Source of the DNA: Methanoregulaceae archaeon UXB-2016
Lineage (GTDB): Archaea > Halobacteriota > Methanomicrobia > Methanomicrobiales > Methanospirillaceae
Assembly: GCA_004332335.1 (NCBI GenBank)
Contig: SISS01000029.1
Span: forward strand, 1-64,000
Direction of reading: 5' to 3'
Length of the DNA: 64,000 bases
The notes beneath the pieces are model-generated. The model was not told the DNA's origin. It saw nothing but the letters and a program-made list of their open reading frames with translations, and ran no database searches. The translations under genes and the position numbers were made by a program. Below, in pieces: positions 15,039-22,615 of this stretch (the first letter of the stretch is position 1; every line of letters starts with the position of its first letter).

Positions 15039-15359
15039 CTAGAGCGAGTCCAGGCTGATGCTGCTGAACTCCTGGGCGATCGCGGTCGGCTCGCGCACGC
15101 CGAAGGCGGTCTGGACCGCGTTCGCATCGAGGGCGTACGCGACGTCGCACATGTAGTCCAGGATATCGATCGAGAGCTCCCGGTTCTGCCGGGACTTCCG
15201 GACCTGGTCGAGAAGAGAGGTGAGTCGCTCCGGGGCCTCGTTCCGGAGCTTTGCGACGGCGATCACGCACATCGAGATCCGGGTGATGTTCCGGTCCGTG
15301 CCCGTGACGATCTCAAAGAAGTTGCGCACGATCTGCGCCTGGTAGATCTCGCCGCCCAT
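15039..15359 (-). CDS. Conserved-looking small helical protein, unknown
   Basis: This 106-residue, all-helical soluble protein begins at ATG 15359 and ends a few bases from the convergent DUF373 gene. It contains Asn-Phe-Phe-Glu-Ile-Val-Thr-Gly, several Leu/Ile-rich helices and two Cys (Met-Cys-Val-Ile and Met-Cys-Asp-Val). It resembles short hypothetical proteins of methanogens, but I cannot name a family. It lies 47 bp downstream of the GTPase gene on the same strand and may be co-transcribed with it. Confidence 0.6.
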   Translation of the reverse strand: MGGEIYQAQIVRNFFEIVTGTDRNITRISMCVIAVAKLRNEAPERLTSLLDQVRKSRQNRELSIDILDYMCDVAYALDANAVQTAFGVREPTAIAQEFSSISLDSL

Positions 15360-15406
15360 GCCAGGTGATTATTTTCACGTTCTCCTATACCAATCTTCCG
15401 CATCCC

Positions 15407-16591
15407 TTATTTTGCAGCCGAGACGATCCGGATGATGTCGCCGTTCTTCAGGGGCTGCGTGTCGCGGATCCGCATCCGGGTCCGGGCGTCGACCGCGTAG
15501 AGGAAGCCCTTGCCGATATCGGTATGGACCGCGAACGCGAGCTCGCGGGCCGTGGCCCCGGTCGGCATCAGGAACGCGTCGGGGAGGACCCGGCCGCGCC
15601 CGTCCATGAAGTGCGTCTCGTCCTCGACCGGGTAGACCACGATCCGGGTGAGGAGCTCGAAGACCGCCCGGTTCAGGGCCGCCTGGACGCCGGTCCCGCC
15701 GAGCCGCGTCATCGCCCCGCGGAGGGCCTCGAGCCCGGCCGCCTGGGCCTTCGAGAGCGCGGCCGGGTCGACGACCGCGAACGACTCGTCGCCGGGGAGG
15801 TAGGTGATCAGGTCGGCCCTGGCCGCGTTCCGGAGCGCGAGCTCGCCCGCGGCCGTCGCCGGGGGGACCCCGTGCTCGGCGAGGCGGGCGAGGAGCGCGT
15901 CGGGCGCGAGGTCGGCCTTGTTCGCGACCGCGAGCATCGGCTTCGCCCGTGCGAGCAGGGCCCCGCAGAACGAGACGAGCGCGGCCTCGTCCGCATGGCC
16001 GAGGTCGACGCCGGTCTCGCGAACCGCGGCGGCCACGTCCTCGGACGTGATCGAGAGGCCGGCCAGGACCTCGGCGATCGCCGCGTGGAGCGAGAATCCC
16101 CGCTGCACCGACTGCCGCATCAGCTTTGCCCAGTGCTTGTCCAGGATCCCGTAGACCCACATGGTCATCTCGTACGGGAGGAACGCGATGTCCTCCTGGG
16201 GGTCGTGTTCGCCAGGGCCGACCGGGTTGCCCTCCGCATCGGTCGCGCCCGATCCGTCCACGACATGGATGATCGCGTCGGCCTGGCGGAGGTGGTCGAG
16301 GAACTGGTTCCCCAGGCCCCGGCCGAGGTGGGCGTCGGGCACGAGGCCGGCCACGTCGATCAGGTTGATCGGGATGAAGCGAACGCCGTCCGTGCAGTGG
16401 CCGCAGGTGGCCGCTCCTCCGGGGAGGTCCAGGCCCGTGCAGGGGCAGGGGGCTCGGAGATAGGCGACTCCGTGGTTCGCGTCGATCGTCGTGAACGGGT
16501 AGTTCGCGATCTCGGCGTCGGCGAGGGTCGCAGCCTTGAAGAAGGTGGACTTGCCGCAGTTCGGCTTTCCGGCGAGCGCAAGTGTGATCAT
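15407..16591 (-). CDS. YchF/Obg-related GTPase with TGS domain
   Basis: The 394-residue protein starts with G1 Gly-Lys-Pro-Asn-Cys-Gly-Lys-Ser, followed by the Asn-Tyr-Pro-Phe-Thr-Thr-Ile switch typical of the YchF/DRG group, G3 Asp-Val-Ala-Gly-Leu and the Asn-Lys-Ala-Asp G4 motif. A helical insert follows and a C-terminal TGS domain (from about residue 330; Lys-Asn-Gly-Asp-Ile-Ile-Arg-Ile-Val) completes it. Proteins of this type bind GTP or ATP and associate with ribosomes. This archaeal subfamily has its own Cys-rich insert (Cys-Pro-Cys-Thr-Gly and Cys-Gly-His-Cys) near residues 49-65, perhaps metal-binding. Confidence 0.9.
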   Translation of the reverse strand: MITLALAGKPNCGKSTFFKAATLADAEIANYPFTTIDANHGVAYLRAPCPCTGLDLPGGAATCGHCTDGVRFIPINLIDVAGLVPDAHLGRGLGNQFLDHLRQADAIIHVVDGSGATDAEGNPVGPGEHDPQEDIAFLPYEMTMWVYGILDKHWAKLMRQSVQRGFSLHAAIAEVLAGLSITSEDVAAAVRETGVDLGHADEAALVSFCGALLARAKPMLAVANKADLAPDALLARLAEHGVPPATAAGELALRNAARADLITYLPGDESFAVVDPAALSKAQAAGLEALRGAMTRLGGTGVQAALNRAVFELLTRIVVYPVEDETHFMDGRGRVLPDAFLMPTGATARELAFAVHTDIGKGFLYAVDARTRMRIRDTQPLKNGDIIRIVSAAK

Positions 16592-16730
16592 GATGAGCCG
16601 ACAGAATGATCGGCGGGCGAGGGGTAAAAAGGTGTTGACCGTGGTGCCGTCATAAGAAATATTCTTATTCGATGAGATTCACCTGGGGTTACGTCGTGGG
16701 TCGGCCACGGCTGCGTTGGAGAGATTGACG

Positions 16731-17228
16731 ATGGCATACCGAGACAACCCCTTCGAAGGACTGGGACGCCAGTTCGACGACATGCTCAGCGAGATGGAGA
16801 CCCGGTTCCGCGGGGTGATGCTGGGATCGGGCCAGTACCTGCCGGCCGGCGGCTTCGGGCCCGGCGGGGTCGGGGACCGGCTGCTGCCCGCGGTCCGGGG
16901 CGAGTTCCGGATCGACGTGCAGGAGGACCTGGACGACGTGGTCGTGGTCGCCGACCTGCCCGGGGTCGAGCGCGAGAACATCGCCGTCCGCCTCCTCTCG
17001 CCCGAGCAGCTCGAGATCGCGTGCGAGCGCCGCTCGGAGCGGCAGGAGACCGGCGAGACCGGCCAGTTCGTCCGCCAGGAGCGCACCTTTGGGTACATGA
17101 CCCGGGTGATCCCCCTCCCGCACGAGGTGACGGCCGAAGGGGCCAGGTCCTCGTTCACGAACGGCGTGCTCGAGCTCCGGCTCAGGAAGATGACCGTGGA
17201 ACGAGGGACCCTGATCCCCCTCGAATAA
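16731..17228 (+). CDS. Hsp20/alpha-crystallin small heat-shock protein
   Basis: The 165-residue protein begins at ATG 16731, set by GGAGAG 8 bases upstream. The N-terminal arm is Gly/Arg/Met-rich; the alpha-crystallin domain runs from about residue 60 to 160 with Asp-Leu-Pro-Gly-Val and the closing Asn-Gly-Val-Leu-Glu-Leu motif. It should form oligomers and hold unfolding proteins in the cytoplasm. The C-terminal Leu-Ile-Pro-Leu resembles the I/V-x-I/V anchor used for oligomer assembly. The next gene begins 13 bp downstream. Confidence 0.9.
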   Translation: MAYRDNPFEGLGRQFDDMLSEMETRFRGVMLGSGQYLPAGGFGPGGVGDRLLPAVRGEFRIDVQEDLDDVVVVADLPGVERENIAVRLLSPEQLEIACERRSERQETGETGQFVRQERTFGYMTRVIPLPHEVTAEGARSSFTNGVLELRLRKMTVERGTLIPLE

Positions 17229-17241
17229 CCCTCCTTTTTCC

Positions 17242-17628
17242 ATGCCCCGCTTCGTGGTCCACGACCACGCCTCCCGCACCCGCCACCACGACGTCCGGCT
17301 CGAGCACGACGGCGTCCTCGTCTCGTGGGCCGTGCCGAAGGGCCTGCCCGACCGCCCGGGGGAGCGCCGCCTGGCGATCGCGACCCCGGACCATCCCCTC
17401 GGCTACATCGAGTTCGAGGGGACCATCCCCGAGGGAGCGTACGGGGCCGGCGAGGTCCGGGTTCACGACCGGGGCGAATACGACCTCCTCGCGTGGGAGG
17501 ACGACCGGCGCGAGGTCCGGCTCCGGGGGCGGCGGTACAAAGGGACCTTCGTCTTCGTCCCGTTCCGACGCGCCGGTCCCGGGCAGTGGATCGTGATCCG
17601 GCGTTCGGACCGAACCGGGTATCTATAA
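17242..17628 (+). CDS. Stand-alone LigD-type 3'-phosphoesterase domain
   Basis: The 128-residue protein consists only of the PE domain known from bacterial LigD. Visible signatures: His-Asp-His near residue 7, His-His-Asp-Val-Arg-Leu-Glu, Ser-Trp-Ala-Val-Pro-Lys-Gly, Ile-Pro-Glu-Gly-x-Tyr-Gly-Ala-Gly, and the late Gly-Thr-Phe-Val-Phe-Val. These contain the Mn-binding His/Asp residues. Such enzymes trim 3' ends (ribonucleotide or phosphate) at DNA breaks. No ligase, polymerase or Ku gene is nearby. It sits between hsp20 and a TPR gene and may be co-transcribed with hsp20. Confidence 0.88.
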   Translation: MPRFVVHDHASRTRHHDVRLEHDGVLVSWAVPKGLPDRPGERRLAIATPDHPLGYIEFEGTIPEGAYGAGEVRVHDRGEYDLLAWEDDRREVRLRGRRYKGTFVFVPFRRAGPGQWIVIRRSDRTGYL

Positions 17629-17652
17629 ATCCGCCGGGCGCCACTTCCGTGC

Positions 17653-18009
17653 ATGGCACGGCTCGCCCAATCCGACTGTCCTGCCGGCGGCGATGACGCG
17701 AACTCCTGGATCCGCCGTGCGATGGCCTGCACACGGCGCCGGCATCTCCCGAAGGCGATCGAGTCGTTCGATCGGGCCCTCCAGCTCGAGCCGAGCTCGG
17801 TCGAGGCCCTGCTCGGCCGGGGAAATGCGCTCTACGCCCTCGAACGCTACGACGAGGCCCTCGAGGCTTACGACCGGGCCCTGGCGCTCGCGCCCGGCCG
17901 GCCCGCCTCGCACCTCGCCCGGTCGAACGCCCTGATCGCCCTCGGGCGACGAGAGGAGGCCCTGGCCGCGTACGACCGCGCGATCGCACTCCGCCGCCCC
18001 CAGCAGTAA
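17653..18009 (+). CDS. Small TPR-repeat protein
   Basis: The 118-residue protein carries about three tetratricopeptide repeats from residue 18 on, each with the Ala-x-x-Ser/Ala-Tyr/Phe-Asp-Arg-Ala-Leu-x-Leu pattern. TPRs make protein-binding superhelices; partner unknown. Two Cys residues (9 and 26) lie before or within the first helix. It lies 24 bp after the phosphoesterase gene. Confidence 0.85.
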   Translation: MARLAQSDCPAGGDDANSWIRRAMACTRRRHLPKAIESFDRALQLEPSSVEALLGRGNALYALERYDEALEAYDRALALAPGRPASHLARSNALIALGRREEALAAYDRAIALRRPQQ

Positions 18010-18047
18010 TTTATATCTCCGTCGCGAGAGTTCCTAGTGGTGAAAGC

Positions 18048-18962
18048 ATGACCGAAGGCTACCGCACCGCAACCGTCGACGGCCGCGAGGTCCCGTACGA
18101 CCCGGCGACCCTCCGCCGAATCCAGGAGCACCCGTGCTTCTCCGAGAAGGCCTGCCACTCCTTCGGCCGGATGCACCTGCCGATCGCGCCCAAGTGCAAC
18201 ATCCAGTGCAACTACTGCGTGCGCGACTACGACTGCGTCAACGAGTCGCGCCCCGGCGTGACGAGCCGCGTCGTGACCCCCGAGGAGGCGGTCCCCCTGG
18301 TCCAGAAGGTGCTCGACGAGCACAAGGACATCCGGGTGATCGGGATCGCCGGCCCGGGCGACCCGCTCGCGAACGAGCAGACCTTCGAGGCCCTCCGCCT
18401 AGTCAAGGAGCACTTCCCCGAGACGATCCGCTGCATCTCCACGAACGGGCTGATGCTGCCCGAGCGGATCGACGAGCTGGCCGCGCTCGACGTGGGGAAC
18501 ATCACGGTCACGATGAACGCGCTCGACCCCGAGGTCGGAGCGAAGATCTACGACCATATCGAGTACCACGGCAGGCGGTACGAGGGGGTCGAGGCCGCGA
18601 AGATCCTGATCGCGAACCAGCTCAGGGGGATCGAGGAGGCCGCGAAGCGGAAGATGATCGTCAAGGTGAACACGGTCTGGGTGCCCGGTGTCAACGACGA
18701 CCAGATCGTCGAGATCGCCGAGGCCACCTCGAAGCTCGGGGCCTACACCTTCAACCTGATCCCGGTGATCCCCCAGTACAAGTTCAAGGACGTCGTGCCG
18801 CCGACGCCGGCCGAGAAGCGGGCCATGCAGGACCGGTGCGCGCCGTACATCAAGCAGATGCGCCACTGCCAGCGCTGCCGCGCGGACGCGATCGGGAAGC
18901 TCGGCCACGACATCCAGGCCGAGATCTACTGCGATAAGCACGACGCCCCGAAGAAAGAGTGA
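18048..18962 (+). CDS. nifB: NifB-type radical SAM protein (FeMo-cofactor precursor synthesis)
   Basis: The 304-residue protein shows the NifB hallmarks: His-Pro-Cys-Phe near residue 28, Phe-Gly-Arg-Met-His-Leu-Pro-Ile-Ala-Pro, and the radical-SAM triad Cys50-x3-Cys54-x2-Cys57. Further Cys/His residues near the C-terminus (Arg-His-Cys-Gln-Arg-Cys) fit K-cluster binding. It lacks the NifX-like tail, as is normal in methanogens. NifB converts two 4Fe-4S clusters into NifB-co. No nitrogenase structural genes are in the window. The gene is monocistronic, with a T-tract behind it. Confidence 0.9.
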   Translation: MTEGYRTATVDGREVPYDPATLRRIQEHPCFSEKACHSFGRMHLPIAPKCNIQCNYCVRDYDCVNESRPGVTSRVVTPEEAVPLVQKVLDEHKDIRVIGIAGPGDPLANEQTFEALRLVKEHFPETIRCISTNGLMLPERIDELAALDVGNITVTMNALDPEVGAKIYDHIEYHGRRYEGVEAAKILIANQLRGIEEAAKRKMIVKVNTVWVPGVNDDQIVEIAEATSKLGAYTFNLIPVIPQYKFKDVVPPTPAEKRAMQDRCAPYIKQMRHCQRCRADAIGKLGHDIQAEIYCDKHDAPKKE

Positions 18963-18995
18963 ATCCGGACGGGGCCGCCCGGTCCCGCCCTTCTG

Positions 18996-19004
18996 TTTTT
19001 TTTT
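18996..19004 (+). terminator. T-tract terminator of nifB
   Basis: Nine consecutive T follow a GC-rich stretch 34 bases after the nifB stop, the usual archaeal terminator. It overlaps the stop codon of the convergent rubrerythrin gene. Confidence 0.7.
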
Positions 19005-19506
19005 AAACCGTGATCTCGCGCCACCGGGCGCCCGGAACGTGGCAGATCGGGCAGCGCTCGGGGGCCTCGTCGAACGCGATGTTGCCGCAGACGGGACAGA
19101 GCAGGACCTTCGCGGCCTCGAGGTCCCTGCCGGCCCGCACGGCCTCGACCGCCCGCTGGTAGAGGCCGGCGTGGACCTCCTCGGCCTTCATGGCGTAGGT
19201 GAACGGCGTGATCGCGGTCTTCTGCCCCTCTGCCTCCGCCTCCCTGAGGAATGCCGGGTACATCTCCGTGAACTCGTGGGTCTCGCCCTCGACCGCACCC
19301 GCGAGGTTCTCGGCCGTCGACCCCGATCCGCCCATCACGGTGAGCAGGGTCCGGGCGTGGATCGCCTCGGCCTCGGAGGCGGCGCGGAAGAGCCGGCCGA
19401 CGGTCGGGAAGCCCTCCTGCGCGGCCTTCTCCGAGAACGAGAGGTACTTCCGGTTCGCCTGGGACTCGCCGGCAAATGCGGCCTTCACATTGTCCATGGT
19501 CGCCAT
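19003..19506 (-). CDS. rbr: Rubrerythrin
   Basis: The 167-residue protein has a four-helix ferritin-like diiron domain with Glu residues in Phe-Ala-Gly-Glu-Ser, Ala-Ser-Glu-Ala-Glu-Ala-Ile-His and Ala-Glu-Glu-Val-His, then a C-terminal rubredoxin-like domain with Cys-Pro-Val-Cys and Cys-Pro-Ile-Cys. It reduces hydrogen peroxide in anaerobes using electrons from rubredoxin-type donors. The start is ATG 19506 (MATMDNVK); the much longer frame upstream is antisense to radC. It shares its upstream region with the divergent radC gene. Confidence 0.95.
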   Translation of the reverse strand: MATMDNVKAAFAGESQANRKYLSFSEKAAQEGFPTVGRLFRAASEAEAIHARTLLTVMGGSGSTAENLAGAVEGETHEFTEMYPAFLREAEAEGQKTAITPFTYAMKAEEVHAGLYQRAVEAVRAGRDLEAAKVLLCPVCGNIAFDEAPERCPICHVPGARWREITV

Positions 19507-19626
19507 GCAGACTACTGGCACCGGCTCCCTACTAATATCTTGTTCTTTCGTCGTGCGGCGAAACAGATCCATAAAAGAACGTTGAAGTATCGGTCGCACC
19601 CATCTCTCATCGTGGCGGCGCGACGT

Positions 19627-20286
19627 ATGTCCGAGATCCCCGAGCGGGACCGGCCGCGTGAGAGGCTGATCCGGATGGGGGCGAAGGCCCTCACCACCCG
19701 CGACCTGATCGCCGTGATCGTCGGCCGGGGGATGCGCGGACGCGACGTCCTGGTCATCGCCTCCGAGGTCGGGGAGGTCTTTAAAAAGCAGAAGCACGAG
19801 GCCACGATCGAGGATCTCGTGGCGGTCCCGGGGATCGGGAAGGCCAAGGCCTGCGAGCTCCTGGCCGGGTTCGAGCTCTCCCGCCGGTTCGGGGACCCGA
19901 ACGAGGGTCTCCGGGTATCGCACCCCGAGGAGGTGCTGCTCCTGCCCGATGTCGTCGGGATCCGGCACCGGCAGCAGGAGCACTTCCTCGCGATCACCCT
20001 GAACGGGGCCGGCGAGGTGATCCGCGCCCGGACGCTCACGATCGGCCTCCTGAACGCGAGCCAGGTCCACCCGCGCGAGGCCTTCGCCGACGCGATCACG
20101 GACCGGGCCGCGGCCGTGGTCTTCGTCCACAACCACCCCTCGGGCTCGCTCGAGCCCTCGGGCCCGGACCTCGCGATCACCCGGCAGCTCGTGGAGGCCG
20201 GCGAGCTCCTCGGCATCCAGGTCCTCGACCACCTGATCGTCTCGAAGAAGGGGCACCGCTCGCTCAAGCAGGCCGGGGTCCTCTGA
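19627..20286 (+). CDS. radC: RadC-family MPN/JAB domain protein
   Basis: The ~219-residue protein has an N-terminal helix-hairpin-helix-like region (Val-Pro-Gly-Ile-Gly-Lys-Ala-Lys-Ala near residue 73) and a C-terminal MPN+/JAB metalloprotein domain with His-Asn-His-Pro-Ser-Gly-Ser and the closing Asp. RadC was once thought to act in repair; its true role is unresolved. ATG 19627 is preferred; an in-frame GTG at 19612 is possible given a TATA-like CATAAAAG near 19571-19578. Confidence 0.85.
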   Translation: MSEIPERDRPRERLIRMGAKALTTRDLIAVIVGRGMRGRDVLVIASEVGEVFKKQKHEATIEDLVAVPGIGKAKACELLAGFELSRRFGDPNEGLRVSHPEEVLLLPDVVGIRHRQQEHFLAITLNGAGEVIRARTLTIGLLNASQVHPREAFADAITDRAAAVVFVHNHPSGSLEPSGPDLAITRQLVEAGELLGIQVLDHLIVSKKGHRSLKQAGVL

Positions 20287-20319
20287 GATCGGCCCGCGGC
20301 CGGCCGCGCCTGGGGATAA

Positions 20320-20925
20320 TCAGGCCTGTCCCGCGAGCTGTTCCCCGAGCCGGCGGCCCGCGGCGCGGGCCTCCTCGAGGAGCGCCGGGAACTGCGCAAG
20401 ATCCCGCTTGTCGTCCATGTCGTCGATCAGCAGCTCCTCGCCCGGCGTCACATCCGTGATGTCGAAGAAGGCCCCGGTGGTCTGCCGCACCCCGTCGAAG
20501 ACGTACGGGACCCGCTCCCTCGAGAGCCCCGAGATCGCGAGCATCAGGCCGTGCCGCTGCTTCTTCCGCTCCTTCGGGACGAGCGGGTCCTTCCGCCCGT
20601 ACTTTGCCCAGTAGAACACCTGGAACCGGTCCATGAAGCCCTTGAGCTTGCCGGGCACGCCCATGGTCATGACCGGGGTCGCGACGATGATCCCGTCGGC
20701 CTCGACCACTTTATCGTAGTACGGGGTGAGATCGTCGAGCTGCGAGCACTCGGGCTTCTCCATGCAGTGCAGGATCTCCATGCAGGGCTCGAAGGTCAGG
20801 AACGGGACGTTCACGCGCTCGACCGCGCAGCCTGCCTCGACGGCGCCGGCCAGCGCCTGCTCGAGGAGGAGGGCGGTGTTGCCCCGGGGAAGCGGGGAGC
20901 CGAGCAGTCCGATGATCATGGGCAT
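20320..20925 (-). CDS. FMN-dependent reductase / iron-sulfur-flavoprotein relative
   Basis: The ~201-residue flavodoxin-fold protein has Gly-Ser-Pro-Leu-Pro-Arg-Gly-Asn-Thr as its FMN phosphate loop, a Cys group (Pro-Cys-Met-Glu-Ile-Leu-His-Cys-Met-Glu-Lys-Pro-Glu-Cys), and Ala-Thr-Pro-Val-Met-Thr-Met-Gly-Val-Pro. Start 20925 is set by the TATA box at 20948-20956, which would make the message leaderless. Its Cys spacing (x5, x5) differs from the classic CxxCxxC of iron-sulfur flavoproteins, so whether it holds a cluster is open. Probable role in electron transfer to oxygen or peroxide defence. Confidence 0.8.
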   Translation of the reverse strand: MPMIIGLLGSPLPRGNTALLLEQALAGAVEAGCAVERVNVPFLTFEPCMEILHCMEKPECSQLDDLTPYYDKVVEADGIIVATPVMTMGVPGKLKGFMDRFQVFYWAKYGRKDPLVPKERKKQRHGLMLAISGLSRERVPYVFDGVRQTTGAFFDITDVTPGEELLIDDMDDKRDLAQFPALLEEARAAGRRLGEQLAGQA

Positions 20926-20947
20926 GGACCTGGAGTTGACCGAGCTA

Positions 20948-20956
20948 CATAAAAAA
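20948..20956 (-). promoter_or_regulatory. TATA box deciding the flavoprotein start
   Basis: The minus strand reads CTTTTTTATGTA here, centred about 27 bp upstream of ATG 20925. This places transcription start at or next to the start codon and rules out the longer frame from 20973. Confidence 0.6.
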
Positions 20957-21080
20957 GTATGGTCGATCGGCATGATTGCAGGCGGATGCCGATATTTCGT
21001 ACTGGGGTGAACTATCGGGATGTACTGTCACTCTTCAGCCTGATCGGGTCTATTTCGGCTGAATCTGAATAAACATAACC

Positions 21081-21089
21081 GATATATAC
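21081..21089 (+). promoter_or_regulatory. TATA box of the redox gene cluster
   Basis: GATATATAC lies about 26 bp before position 21110, favouring a leaderless start there. It probably drives the zinc-ribbon, desulforedoxin, CMD and peroxiredoxin genes. Confidence 0.6.
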
Positions 21090-21109
21090 CCGTGCCGTGC
21101 ATGGAACAG

Positions 21110-21337
21110 ATGGTGAATCCCCTGACGGAAGGTATCGAGAAGAAGGCCGGCGAGAAGGTCGGACCCGGCAAGTACGTCTGTCTTGACTGCGGCTTCGAGG
21201 AGGAGCTCTCCAGCACCGAGCAGGATCTCCGGAAGTGCCCCAAGTGCTCCTGCGAGGAGTACCAGTGCTTCCCCATGACGCATATCCGGCCCGATGTCAA
21301 GACCCCCGAGGACGCACGGAATCCGCCCAAGCGGTGA
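21110..21337 (+). CDS. Zinc-ribbon (rubredoxin-like) small protein
   Basis: The 75-residue protein has two Cys pairs, Cys-Leu-Asp-Cys and Cys-Pro-Lys-Cys, plus an extra Cys in Ser-Cys-Glu-Glu, separated by ~17 residues, a zinc-ribbon or rubredoxin-like knuckle fold. The start at 21110 follows from the TATA box; Met 21101 is an alternative. It heads a run of peroxide/superoxide defence genes and could be a small electron carrier or simply a zinc protein. Confidence 0.7.
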   Translation: MVNPLTEGIEKKAGEKVGPGKYVCLDCGFEEELSSTEQDLRKCPKCSCEEYQCFPMTHIRPDVKTPEDARNPPKR

Positions 21338-21405
21338 GACGCCCGGCCGACGGTCTCTGATCAGGCACGCCGTCGATCGGAACGATGAATGAGGAGGATA
21401 TCTTT

Positions 21406-21531
21406 ATGGTGAATGTTTCCAGCACAGGACAGGTCTTTGTCTGCAACATCTGCGGCAATGTGGTCGAAGTCAAAGAGTCCGGCGGCGGCGAGCTCGTCTG
21501 CTGCGGCGAGCCGATGGAGCTCCGGGAGTGA
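21406..21531 (+). CDS. Desulforedoxin-like protein (41 residues)
   Basis: ATG 21406 follows GAGGAGG by 8 bases. The 41-residue product has Val-Cys-Asn-Ile-Cys-Gly at residues 12-17 and adjacent Cys-Cys-Gly near residue 32, the four-Cys Fe site of desulforedoxin and of the N-terminal domain of desulfoferrodoxin. No superoxide-reductase domain follows, so this is a free-standing electron carrier or the remnant of one. Its stop TGA is three bases before the next ATG, indicating tight coupling. Confidence 0.8.
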   Translation: MVNVSSTGQVFVCNICGNVVEVKESGGGELVCCGEPMELRE

Positions 21532-21533
21532 GC

Positions 21534-21887
21534 ATGACCGACGACGCGTGCCTCAACGGCCTCGAGGAGAAGATCGGCAAGGTCCCCCGGATCTTCCGCG
21601 ATCTCAAGGACTCGAACCCCGAGCTCTACAACTCGGTGATGGGCCTCGACCACATGGTCTGGGCGGACGGCTGCCTCTCGCGAAAGGAGAAGAAGCTGAT
21701 CGCCATCGCGATCGCCGCGGCCATGCGTGACCAGCACGCGGTCCGGGCCCAGCTCGCCGGTGCGCCGCATCTCGGGGTCTCGCTCGCCGAGATCGAGGAG
21801 GCCCTCCGGGTCACGTTCCTGCTCGCGGGCATGCCGGCCTATGTCTACGGACGAACGGCCGCAGAGGAGATCTACAACAAGGAGTGA
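21534..21887 (+). CDS. Carboxymuconolactone decarboxylase/AhpD-fold protein without redox cysteines
   Basis: The ~117-residue all-helical protein matches the CMD family (Lys-Lys-Leu-Ile-Ala-Ile-Ala-Ile-Ala-Ala-Ala, then Gly-Val-Ser-Leu-Ala-Glu-Ile-Glu-Glu-Ala). In AhpD the CxxC redox pair and following His lie in the middle; here that segment reads Met-Arg-Asp-Gln-His-Ala-Val-Arg, so both Cys are missing. Despite its place directly before a peroxiredoxin gene it cannot work as a classic disulfide reductase. ATG 21534 overlaps nothing; the GTG at 21528 is less likely. Confidence 0.8.
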   Translation: MTDDACLNGLEEKIGKVPRIFRDLKDSNPELYNSVMGLDHMVWADGCLSRKEKKLIAIAIAAAMRDQHAVRAQLAGAPHLGVSLAEIEEALRVTFLLAGMPAYVYGRTAAEEIYNKE

Positions 21888-21904
21888 CCCCCTGTCGAGG
21901 CAGT

Positions 21905-22579
21905 ATGATGTGCATGAAAGAACCCGAGTCCTGTGCCGGCAAGGAGCCGGTCTATTCACTTCCGGGCCTCGGCGAGCCCGCGCCCGACTTCTCGGCGCAG
22001 ACGACCCACGGCCCCCTGAAGCTCTCGGACTACCGCGGCCGCTGGGTCGTGATGTTCTCCCACCCCGCCGACTTCACGCCGGTCTGCACGACCGAGTTCA
22101 TGGCCTTCGCCGGCATCACCGACGAGCTCAAGGGGATGAACACGGAGCTGCTCGGCCTCTCGATCGACTCGGTCCCGGCGCACCTCGCCTGGGTCCGGGC
22201 GATCAAGGAGAAGATGGGTGTCGATATCCCGTTCCCGATCATCGCCGATCTCGACATGAAGATCGCGAAGCGCTACGGGATGCTCCAGCCCGCGCAGTCC
22301 ACGACCGCGGCCGTCCGGGCCGTCTTCTTCATCGACGACAAGGGCGTGCTCCGGGCGATGATCTACTACCCGCTCTCGAACGGACGGTACATGCCCGAGA
22401 TCATCCGGCTGGTGCAGGCGCTCCAGACGACCGACGCCCACGGCGTCTCGACCCCGGCGAACTGGCAGCCCGGCGACAAGGTCGTCGTGCCGCCGCCCAA
22501 GACGGTCGAGGAGATGCAGAAGCGGGAGAAGGAGGGGTACGAGTGCAGGGACTGGTATCTCTGCTTTAAGTCCCTCTGA
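21905..22579 (+). CDS. Peroxiredoxin, archaeal Prx6-like
   Basis: The 224-residue protein has the peroxidatic motif Pro-Val-Cys-Thr-Thr-Glu (Cys61), the Arg partner in Ala-Val-Arg-Ala-Val-Phe-Phe, and the long C-terminal arm typical of Prx6-type archaeal enzymes. Two Cys near the end (Glu-Cys-Arg-Asp-Trp-Tyr-Leu-Cys) match the extra pair that forms intramolecular disulfides in related archaeal Prx. It reduces hydrogen peroxide and alkyl peroxides in the cytoplasm. Start 21905 is chosen, with Met 21908 or 21914 possible. Last gene of the 21.1-22.6 kb unit. Confidence 0.92.
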   Translation: MMCMKEPESCAGKEPVYSLPGLGEPAPDFSAQTTHGPLKLSDYRGRWVVMFSHPADFTPVCTTEFMAFAGITDELKGMNTELLGLSIDSVPAHLAWVRAIKEKMGVDIPFPIIADLDMKIAKRYGMLQPAQSTTAAVRAVFFIDDKGVLRAMIYYPLSNGRYMPEIIRLVQALQTTDAHGVSTPANWQPGDKVVVPPPKTVEEMQKREKEGYECRDWYLCFKSL

Positions 22580-22615
22580 ACCTTTTTTATAGCCGCCGTG
22601 CCAACACGGGGGTAC

